Below are positions 1 to 6,251 of a DNA stretch of 8,391 bases, one piece after another (the first letter of the stretch is position 1; each line of letters starts with the position of its first letter). The DNA is from Legionella genomosp. 1. Its GTDB lineage: Bacteria > Pseudomonadota > Gammaproteobacteria > Legionellales > Legionellaceae. The position numbers were made by a program, and so were the translations under genes. The notes beneath the pieces are model-generated. The model was not told the origin of the DNA. It searched no databases and saw nothing but the letters and a program-made list of their open reading frames with translations. The DNA is taken from contig CAMBHM010000056.1 in NCBI GenBank assembly GCA_945867185.1, positions 1-8,391 of the forward strand. Direction: 5' to 3'.

Positions 1-1055
<1,055 letters not shown>

Positions 1056-1334
1056 CTAAGCGTCTTGCTGTGCTACAAAAAGGGGATCGATGACTACGAA
1101 TTGTCGTTGGGCCGCACCTTTGGTGATAAATCGCACACAACCAGAAATCAGTGCAAACAGGGTATGATCTCGGCCTAAACCGACCCCTTCTCCTGGATGG
1201 AACTTGGTGCCACGTTGGCGCACCAAAATTTCACCTGCATTGACCAGTTGGCCACCATATCGTTTTACACCAAGATACTTTGGGTTCGAGTCGCGACCAT
1301 TACGTGTACTGCCGCCTGCTTTTTTGTGAGCCAT
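1056..1334 (-). CDS. rpmA: 50S ribosomal protein L27
   Basis: This is the large-subunit protein whose N-terminal tail reaches the peptidyl-transferase centre. The 92-residue product starts [16 protein letters not shown], the mature-type L27 N-terminus, so there is no cleavable firmicute-style extension. The core [24 protein letters not shown] (about 38-61) is diagnostic. The C-terminus, ending [14 protein letters not shown], is a few residues longer than in E. coli (85 aa in total there). The start ATG at 1334-1332 has an AGAGGA ribosome-binding site that overlaps the rplU stop codon. The intergenic gap is only 12 bp, so L21 and L27 are probably translationally coupled and made in equal amounts. 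Confidence 0.97.
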   Translation of the reverse strand: MAHKKAGGSTRNGRDSNPKYLGVKRYGGQLVNAGEILVRQRGTKFHPGEGVGLGRDHTLFALISGCVRFITKGAAQRQFVVIDPLFVAQQDA

Positions 1335-1346
1335 TTCTAAATCCTC

Positions 1347-1658
1347 TTACTGACTAATTGCGGTAATTTTAACTTGCGTATAATTTTGTCGGTGTCCCAT
1401 TTGTTTCATATGGTGCTTGCGACGTCGGAACTTGATGATTTTAATTTTTTTGTGTCGAGCATGCTCAAGAATGATTGCAGTCACTACAGCACCAGCCACC
1501 TTAGGTGATCCGCAGGTGATGGACTCGCCATCGGCTACCATTAAGACATCAGTGAAATCATAAGAACTACCTACTTCTGCCGTAAGCTGCTCTAATTTCA
1601 GGACATCGCCTGCTTCAACACGGTATTGCTTACCGCCTGTTTTAATGACCGCATACAT
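1347..1658 (-). CDS. rplU: 50S ribosomal protein L21
   Basis: L21 is a 23S rRNA-binding protein of the large subunit. The 103-residue product has the same length as E. coli L21. It begins MYAVIKTGGKQYRVEAGD and carries the basic rRNA-binding signature KIKIIKFRRRKHHMKQMGHRQ near residues 71-91, ending VKITAISQ. The ATG at 1658-1656 is preceded by GGAGA (complement of 1665-1669) with a 6-nt spacer. It is the first gene of the rplU-rpmA-obg operon and is transcribed divergently from rplY. In many gammaproteobacteria the divergent neighbour of rplU is ispB. Here rplY takes that place and ispB lies about 3 kb away. Confidence 0.97.
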   Translation of the reverse strand: MYAVIKTGGKQYRVEAGDVLKLEQLTAEVGSSYDFTDVLMVADGESITCGSPKVAGAVVTAIILEHARHKKIKIIKFRRRKHHMKQMGHRQNYTQVKITAISQ

Positions 1659-1691
1659 AATAATTCTCCAACGTGCCTGCTAAAGAGGCCT

Positions 1692-1720
1692 TTTATACCA
1701 CATGCAGTGTAAAAAGTCTC
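1692..1720 (-). promoter_or_regulatory. Candidate extended -10 promoter for rplU-rpmA-obg
   Basis: On the minus strand, TGGTATAAA (1700 to 1692) fits an extended -10 element: TG, one base, then TATAAA. A weak -35-like GAGACT (1720-1715) lies 17 bp upstream. Transcription would start near 1685, leaving a leader of about 27 nt that includes the GGAGA site. A second possibility just upstream is TTGAAC, 18 bp, TACACT. The assignment rests on consensus matching only. Confidence 0.5.
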
Positions 1721-1771
1721 TGGTTCTAGGTTCAACTAAAGGGGCATAGTTTAATAAATATCTGCGGTGAC

Positions 1772-1800
1772 TTCAAGTTGAATTTTATTTATTGTACAAT
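1772..1800 (+). promoter_or_regulatory. Candidate sigma-70 promoter for rplY-pth-ychF
   Basis: The -10 is TACAAT at 1795-1800 (five of six consensus bases). It lies exactly 17 bp after a weak -35, TTCAAG, at 1772-1777. The -10 is part of a perfect 10-bp palindrome, ATTGTACAAT (1791-1800). Predicted initiation is near 1807, giving a leader of about 93 nt before the rplY ATG. The surroundings are AT-rich. I see no other equally good promoter for this operon. Confidence 0.5.
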
Positions 1801-1813
1801 GTGCCTCCCTGCA

Positions 1814-1871
1814 CGGGTATTTTAAGCCCGAGTCTGGTCGCAAGACACTGAGATCTTTTAGATCTCAGGGC
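1814..1871 (+). promoter_or_regulatory. Structured 5' leader of rplY (candidate autoregulatory RNA)
   Basis: The predicted rplY leader holds several stems. Stem A pairs CGGG (1814-1817) with CCCG (1827-1830). Next is GTC-GCAA-GAC (1837-1846), a short stem capped by a GNRA tetraloop. Then comes a perfect 9-bp hairpin, CTGAGATCT-TTT-AGATCTCAG (1848-1868). GCCC (1826-1829) can also pair with GGGC (1868-1871), which would close a three-way junction and exclude stem A. A U-rich stretch and the AGGAG ribosome-binding site (1887-1891, 8 nt before the ATG) follow. L25 of E. coli is known to repress its own mRNA, so autoregulation is a reasonable but unproven role. The U-run is 6 nt from the hairpin and interrupted, which argues against a simple terminator. 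Confidence 0.4.
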
Positions 1872-1899
1872 AGTTTATTTTATTTTAGGAGATCAACAG

Positions 1900-2610
1900 A
1901 TGTCATCGATCATGTTAGAAGCGGAAGTAAGAACCGATATAGGGAAAGGTGCGAGCCGCCGCCTACGTCGGCTTGAAAACAAAGTCCCCGCTGTGTTGTA
2001 TGGTGGAGATAAAAAACCCAAGTCATTGCATTTGTTGCACAATAAGGTATTAAAGGCATTGGAAATGGAAAGCATTTACTCCAGTGTGTTTGATCTAAGT
2101 GTGGCTGGAAAAGTGGAACGGGTTATTTTGAAAGACTTACAGCGTCATCCGTACAAACCCATCATTTTACATATGGATTTGCAACGCGTTGCTGCAAAAG
2201 ACGTGTTGGTAAAAATGGTTCCTTTGCATTTTGTTGGTGAAGACATAGCGCCTGGCGTGAAAGAAGGTGGGATGGTTAATCATACAATGGTTCATGTTGA
2301 AGTACGATGCCAAGCGCAATATTTACCGGAGTTCATTGAAGTCTCTGTGGAGAACATGGTTATCGATGATGTATTACACCTATCTGATTTGAAATTGCCA
2401 AAGGGGGTTCATTTGGCAACGGATTTAACAATTCCCGGGCATGATCATCCTGTCGTCAGTATCCACGTAAATCGAGCGACGGCAATAGATGAAGCAGCAG
2501 AAGCTGCAGAAGAGGCCGCCGCAGAGGAAGCTTCTCTAGAAGCTGCTGCTGAAGATCTAGATGCCGAGGTTGCCCCTGTTGTGGATCATCAGGAAAAATC
2601 CGAAGAGTAA
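1900..2610 (+). CDS. rplY: 50S ribosomal protein L25, long CTC-type
   Basis: L25 is the 5S rRNA-binding protein of the large subunit. The 236-residue product is the two-domain general-stress (CTC/TL5) form, not the short E. coli form of about 94 aa. Residues about 5-97 are the 5S-binding domain, with RTDIGKGASRRLRRL, VPAVLYGG and the hallmark LQRHPYKPIILHMDLQRV (80-97). Residues about 100-192 are the beta-rich TL5 C-terminal domain (HFVGEDIAPGVKEGG near 110-124, LKLPKGVHLA near 164-173). The last 40 residues are a low-complexity acidic Ala/Glu tail (EAAEEAAAEEASLEAAAEDLD). The chosen ATG at 1900 has AGGAG 8 nt upstream. The internal Met5 also fits the family but lacks such a site. It is the first gene of an operon with pth and ychF, the usual partners of rplY in many proteobacteria. 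Confidence 0.96.
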   Translation: MSSIMLEAEVRTDIGKGASRRLRRLENKVPAVLYGGDKKPKSLHLLHNKVLKALEMESIYSSVFDLSVAGKVERVILKDLQRHPYKPIILHMDLQRVAAKDVLVKMVPLHFVGEDIAPGVKEGGMVNHTMVHVEVRCQAQYLPEFIEVSVENMVIDDVLHLSDLKLPKGVHLATDLTIPGHDHPVVSIHVNRATAIDEAAEAAEEAAAEEASLEAAAEDLDAEVAPVVDHQEKSEE

Positions 2611-2638
2611 TATTAGGCGGCCAGTGTCGGCCATAAAT

Positions 2639-2642
2639 GGAG
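2639..2642 (+). promoter_or_regulatory. Ribosome-binding site deciding the pth start
   Basis: GGAG lies 8 nt before the ATG at 2651. The open frame extends further upstream, to an ATG at 2561 inside rplY. That longer version would add 30 residues unlike any Pth, and it has no comparable site, so 2651 is preferred. Confidence 0.75.
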
Positions 2643-2650
2643 TGCTACCC

Positions 2651-3220
2651 ATGGCCATTAAATTGATTGTTGGGTTACGTAATCCTGGTGCTGACTACGC
2701 CGCCACGCGTCATAATGTCGGGGCTTGGTTTCTGAAAGCCTTGGTAGCCAGTGTGAACGCTTCGTTTGCAGTTGATAAAAAAAGCCATGGGGAAATAGCC
2801 TCTTTTACTGTTCAAGAACAGTCCTGTAAAGGGCTGTTGCCGTTGGCTTTTATGAATCTTAACGGCCTGTCTGTGCAGGCCGTCTGTCAATTTCATCGTA
2901 TTTTGCCTGAAGAAGTCTTGGTTGCGCATGATGAGCTTGACCTTGAAGCAGGTCGAGTGAAGCTTAAAACTGGTGGTGGACATGGGGGTCACAATGGGTT
3001 AAGAGATGTGATCGCTCACTTGGGTAGTCGAGATTTTCATCGACTCCGAATTGGTATTGGTCATCCAGGCCATAAGACCATGGTTTTGAATTATGTGTTG
3101 GGAAAGCCATCTGTTGCAGACAAGCAATTGATGGAGGAGGCAATTGACCGCGCTCTTGCGATCATGCCAACGGTATTATCTGGAAATATGGCGATTGCCA
3201 TGGGTCTTTTGAATGGGTGA
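2651..3220 (+). CDS. pth: Peptidyl-tRNA hydrolase
   Basis: Pth hydrolyses the ester bond of peptidyl-tRNAs that drop off the ribosome and so recycles tRNA in the cytosol. The 189-residue product (E. coli has 194) begins MAIKLIVGLRNPGADYAATRHNVGAW. By alignment with E. coli, the catalytic His is H21, the substrate-positioning residues are N11, M68-N69 (in AFMNLNG) and N115 (in GGHNGLRD), and the catalytic Asp is D94 (in VAHDELDLE). All expected active-site residues are present. It lies 40 bp after rplY and 8 bp before ychF, so it is the middle gene of a translation-related operon. The second glycine of the usual GLGNPG is Arg here (GLRNPG); that position also varies elsewhere (Ala in E. coli). 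Confidence 0.96.
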   Translation: MAIKLIVGLRNPGADYAATRHNVGAWFLKALVASVNASFAVDKKSHGEIASFTVQEQSCKGLLPLAFMNLNGLSVQAVCQFHRILPEEVLVAHDELDLEAGRVKLKTGGGHGGHNGLRDVIAHLGSRDFHRLRIGIGHPGHKTMVLNYVLGKPSVADKQLMEEAIDRALAIMPTVLSGNMAIAMGLLNG

Positions 3221-3222
3221 GG
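3218..3222 (+). promoter_or_regulatory. ychF ribosome-binding site overlapping the pth stop codon
   Basis: TGAGG contains the pth TGA stop and a GAGG Shine-Dalgarno core. The spacer to the ychF ATG at 3229 is 6 nt. A second GAGG (3225-3228) directly abuts the ATG and is too close to act as the main site. Ribosomes finishing pth could therefore reinitiate on ychF. Confidence 0.6.
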
Positions 3223-3228
3223 TAGAGG

Positions 3229-4320
3229 ATGGGATTTAAATGTGGCATCGTGGGTTTACCGAACGTGGGCAAATCGACCTTATTCAATGCATTGACCTCC
3301 GCTGGGATTGACGCTCAAAACTATCCCTTTTGTACGATTGAGCCCAATGTTGGCATGGTCACCGTTCCTGATCTTCGGATGACTGCTTTGAGCGACATAG
3401 TGCATCCGCAACAAACTGTGCCTACTGTGATGCAATTTGTGGATATTGCGGGTTTGGTGAAAGGGGCCGCAGCAGGAGAAGGCCTAGGCAATAAATTTTT
3501 AGCAACTATTCGTGAAACTGATGCTATTGCACACGTTGTACGTTGTTTTGAACATGCTGATGTGGTTCATGTGGAAGGACGCGTTGATCCATTAAGTGAT
3601 ATTGAAATAGTGAACACAGAATTAGCATTAGCCGACATGGATACGGTTGAAAAGGCTTTGCACAAAGCCTCCAAACTCAGTAAAAGTGGAAACAAAGAGG
3701 CCGATTTTGAACGCGAAACCCTTTTAAAAATCAAAGCGCATTTGGACCAAGGGTTTCCTGTACGTACTTTAGAATTATCACCTGAAGAGCTGGCATTGCA
3801 GAAACGATTTTTTCTATTAACGGCAAAGCCTGTTTTGTATATTGCCAATGTCAATGAAACGGGCTATGACAACAATCCACTCTTGGATAAAGTATGTGCC
3901 TTAGCCCGGGAAGAAAAAGCACCTGTGGTGGCTTTGTGTGCTGCTATCGAAGCGGAATTGGTTGAGCTTGATGAGGTCAGTCGTCAGGAATTCATGATTG
4001 ACCTAGGACTTCAGGAGCCCGGATTACATCGGATCATTCGTGCAGGGTATGAATTACTCGGATTACAGACCTATTTTACAGCGGGGGTCAAAGAAGTCCG
4101 TGCTTGGACGATAAAGCGTGGATCCACAGCGCCGCAAGCAGCGGGTGTTATCCATACGGACTTTGAAAAGGGTTTTATTCGAGCAGAAGTCATTGCTTAT
4201 GATGCTTTTATTGCACATAATGGCGAGCAAGGAGCCAAAGAGGCTGGAAAATTGCGCCTTGAGGGAAAAGAGTACGTGGTGGCTGACGGTGATCTGATGC
4301 ACTTTCGGTTTAATGTTTGA
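3229..4320 (+). CDS. ychF: Obg-family ATPase YchF (OLA1 homologue)
   Basis: YchF is a universally conserved P-loop NTPase of the Obg family. It binds ribosomes and prefers ATP to GTP, and in E. coli it is linked to oxidative-stress response. The 363-residue length matches the family. The Walker [10 protein letters not shown] spans 9-17. Switch II is [20 protein letters not shown] (72-91). H114, the catalytic residue known from E. coli YchF, is present in VVHVEG. The G4 position reads NVNE (207-210) instead of NKxD, which explains ATP preference in this family. A helical domain covers about 130-200 and the C-terminal TGS domain about 278-362 ([15 protein letters not shown] near 281-295, ending [10 protein letters not shown]). 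It is the last gene of rplY-pth-ychF. Its stop faces the ispB stop at a distance of 4 bp, without an intervening terminator. Confidence 0.97.
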   Translation: MGFKCGIVGLPNVGKSTLFNALTSAGIDAQNYPFCTIEPNVGMVTVPDLRMTALSDIVHPQQTVPTVMQFVDIAGLVKGAAAGEGLGNKFLATIRETDAIAHVVRCFEHADVVHVEGRVDPLSDIEIVNTELALADMDTVEKALHKASKLSKSGNKEADFERETLLKIKAHLDQGFPVRTLELSPEELALQKRFFLLTAKPVLYIANVNETGYDNNPLLDKVCALAREEKAPVVALCAAIEAELVELDEVSRQEFMIDLGLQEPGLHRIIRAGYELLGLQTYFTAGVKEVRAWTIKRGSTAPQAAGVIHTDFEKGFIRAEVIAYDAFIAHNGEQGAKEAGKLRLEGKEYVVADGDLMHFRFNV

Positions 4321-4324
4321 GTCG

Positions 4325-5293
4325 TTAATGTGTCCGATAGATAGCATATTTCGCAAGATCAGCTAGGGCTGTTTTGTAGGGTGAGTCAGGTAACACATGG
4401 AGTGCTGTGATGGCCAAATCGCTCTCTGTTGCTGCTACAGTGCGCGTATAGTCAATAGCGTTGGTCTCTGAGATGGCCTCACAGATCTCCTGCAAATGAG
4501 AGAGGCTCCCTTCTTCAATGCTCTTTTTCACCAGCGCTTGTTGCGTTGGGGTGCCGTGAGTCAAGACATGCATCAGGGGTAGAGTGGTTTTGCCATCAGC
4601 CAAATCATCGCCGATGTTTTTTCCTAGGGTGTCTTTATCAGAACAATAATCGAGCGAATCATCAATCACTTGAAAGGCGTTACCTAAATGGAGTCCATAG
4701 GTATAAAGGCCTTGCTGTATTGCTTCGGGGGCATCACTCACCAAGGCGCCGATCGAGGCTGCTGCGGCAAACAACATCGATGTTTTAGCACTGATGACCT
4801 CAAAATACTCCTCAAGGGTAATAGTGATTGTATGGCGATTAGACAGTTGTTTGAGTTCACCACAGCCCATCTTGTCTGACATATCAGTGAGTAGTTGCAT
4901 GATCTTCAAATCGCCCACTTTGATCATCAGTTGCATGTATTGGGTAAAAAGATAATCTCCAACGAGGATGCTGGCTTTGCTACCCCAAATAGTATGGGCT
5001 GTTTTCTTTCCACGACGAAGATGAGAGTCATCGACGACATCGTCGTGTAGCAATGTGGCGGTATGAAAAAATTCAATCATGGCAGCGAGCAGGATATGTT
5101 TGTGGCCTTGATAGTCGCAGGCATGGCTTGCGAGTAGGACTAACAAAGGGCGCAATCGTTTTCCTCCACTTTGGAAGATGTGGTTAGTGAGCTCATCGAG
5201 TAATTGAATAGAAGAGGTTGTTTTGTCGATAATGAGTTGGTTGACGGCCTCAAAATCCTCATTGACCAATGCTCGCAAAGGATAAATATCCAT
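4325..5293 (-). CDS. ispB: Long-chain polyprenyl diphosphate synthase (octaprenyl type)
   Basis: This enzyme extends farnesyl diphosphate with isopentenyl diphosphate units to make the ubiquinone/menaquinone side chain. The 322-residue product (E. coli IspB has 323) aligns throughout with IspB. It has GGKRLRP at 43-49, the first Asp-rich motif DDVVD at 84-88 followed by RRGK, and the second motif DDSLD at 211-215 followed by GKNIGDDLADGKTTLPL (224-240). The small residue Ala79, five before the first motif, is shared with E. coli and fits long-chain products. Exact chain length (C40 or another) cannot be read from sequence. I chose the ATG at 5293 because it matches the IspB N-terminus and has AGGA upstream. 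Longer starts at 5323, 5380 and 5386 add unrelated residues and cross the candidate promoter. It follows the liu genes in the same direction, and its 3' end converges on ychF. Confidence 0.95.
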   Translation of the reverse strand: MDIYPLRALVNEDFEAVNQLIIDKTTSSIQLLDELTNHIFQSGGKRLRPLLVLLASHACDYQGHKHILLAAMIEFFHTATLLHDDVVDDSHLRRGKKTAHTIWGSKASILVGDYLFTQYMQLMIKVGDLKIMQLLTDMSDKMGCGELKQLSNRHTITITLEEYFEVISAKTSMLFAAAASIGALVSDAPEAIQQGLYTYGLHLGNAFQVIDDSLDYCSDKDTLGKNIGDDLADGKTTLPLMHVLTHGTPTQQALVKKSIEEGSLSHLQEICEAISETNAIDYTRTVAATESDLAITALHVLPDSPYKTALADLAKYAIYRTH

Positions 5294-5299
5294 CGTTTG

Positions 5300-5303
5300 T
5301 CCT
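5300..5303 (-). promoter_or_regulatory. Ribosome-binding site deciding the ispB start
   Basis: Read on the minus strand, AGGA is 6 nt before the ATG at 5293-5291. The in-frame ATG at 5323 has no purine-rich site upstream. Those at 5380 and 5386 lie inside the liuE coding region. Confidence 0.7.
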
Positions 5304-5321
5304 GATACCAAGAATGTAGGC

Positions 5322-5350
5322 ATGCTAAGCGGGGTATGAGGTAAAGTCAA
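5322..5350 (-). promoter_or_regulatory. Candidate sigma-70 promoter for ispB
   Basis: On the minus strand, TTGACT (5350-5345, five of six consensus bases) is followed after exactly 17 bp by TAGCAT (5327-5322, four of six). Both lie within the 61-bp liuE-ispB gap. Transcription would begin near 5315, leaving a short leader of about 22 nt with the AGGA site. This suggests ispB can be transcribed independently of the leucine-degradation genes, though read-through from liuE remains possible because no terminator is evident. Confidence 0.55.
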
Positions 5351-5354
5351 GTGA

Positions 5355-6251
5355 TTACCCCTGATTGGCAAGTAATGCATTCGCAACTTTGGATTGATTT
5401 TTTCGACCCATGGCTTGGCAAATCGCTTGACCTGCTGCTACGATTTTGTAAATATCAACGCCCGTTTCAAGACCCAAACCGTGAAACAAGTACAGTAAAT
5501 CTTCGGTTGCAACATTCCCACTGGCGCCTTGGGCATAGGGACAACCGCCTAGTCCTGCGACCGAGCTGTCAAATCGCGTGATGCCGCATTCAAGGGCCGC
5601 GTAGGTGTTAGCGACCGCTTGGCCATAGGTATCATGAAAATGCATGGCAATGTGTGCAGGAGAGAGGTGATGTTTGATGAGTTCGATCAGGGCTTTGGTT
5701 TGTTTGGGTGTACCAACACCAATGGTATCACCGAAGCTGATTTCATCCACGCCAAGAGCGAGTAGCCGAAGGACGACAGCAAGGACTTCTTTAGGCGGAA
5801 TAAGTCCTTCATACGGACATCCTAAGACACAGGATATATAGGCTCGTACAGGGATCTGATGAGCGCGTGCAAGGATCATGACAGGCTTCATTCTTTCAAA
5901 ACTTTCATTGATTGTGCAATGAATATTGTGTTGATTAAAGGTGTCGCTTGCCGCAGTAAATAAAGCAATATGTTGTACGCCCACTGCTAGCGCTCGGTGC
6001 ATGCCTCGCTCATTGGGGATGAGAGCAGATAGGATCACACCTTTTGGTTTGCTGATACCACGAAAGACCGCTTCATTATCAGCCAGTTGCTGTATGGCTT
6101 TTGGCGAGACGAAACTGGTGACTTCAATATGCGTTAGGCCACTTTGACTGAGTTGATTGATGAAATTGATTTTGGTGGGGGTTGGGACAAAGGTTGGTTC
6201 ATTTTGCAATCCATCTCGGGGACCGACCTCAATGAGCGTGATGTGACTCAT
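5355..6251 (-). CDS. liuE: Hydroxymethylglutaryl-CoA lyase
   Basis: HMG-CoA lyase cleaves 3-hydroxy-3-methylglutaryl-CoA to acetoacetate and acetyl-CoA, the last step of leucine degradation. It is a metal-dependent TIM-barrel enzyme. The 298-residue product opens with EVGPRDGLQNE (8-18), which supplies R12 and D13. Metal ligands H204 and H206 lie in MHFHDTYGQ. The family signature SVAGLGGCPYA (230-240) holds the catalytic Cys C237, followed by N246. The spacing of these residues matches the human enzyme. The ATG overlaps the liuD stop as ATGA (6251-6248), so translation is probably coupled, and an AAGG lies a little upstream of it. The related hydroxymethylglutaryl-type lyases of other pathways are less likely because the flanking genes belong to the leucine route. 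Confidence 0.95.
   Translation of the reverse strand: MSHITLIEVGPRDGLQNEPTFVPTPTKINFINQLSQSGLTHIEVTSFVSPKAIQQLADNEAVFRGISKPKGVILSALIPNERGMHRALAVGVQHIALFTAASDTFNQHNIHCTINESFERMKPVMILARAHQIPVRAYISCVLGCPYEGLIPPKEVLAVVLRLLALGVDEISFGDTIGVGTPKQTKALIELIKHHLSPAHIAMHFHDTYGQAVANTYAALECGITRFDSSVAGLGGCPYAQGASGNVATEDLLYLFHGLGLETGVDIYKIVAAGQAICQAMGRKNQSKVANALLANQG

Noticed and set aside
1700..1745. tRNA-like GGTTC motif in the rplU-rplY gap
   Set aside because: No acceptor stem, anticodon arm or D-arm can be assembled around it on either strand.
1848..1886. 9-bp hairpin plus U-rich stretch as a rho-independent terminator before rplY
   Set aside because: Six non-T bases (GGCAG and neighbours) separate the stem from the U-rich stretch, which is interrupted by A. 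The region is kept only as a structured leader.
4360..4375. Possible terminator CAGC-TAGG-GCTG-TTTT on the plus strand downstream of ychF
   Set aside because: The stem is only 4 bp with a short T-run and lies within ispB coding sequence. It is too weak to call.
4546..4879. Two plus-strand open frames of 80 and 63 codons
   Set aside because: They are antisense to the conserved IspB core, overlap each other and show no recognisable protein features.
5294..5386. Longer IspB starting at 5386, 5380 or 5323
   Set aside because: The extra residues do not match IspB. The two longest starts lie in liuE, and the region contains a better explanation as the ispB promoter. ATG 5293 has AGGA 6 nt upstream.
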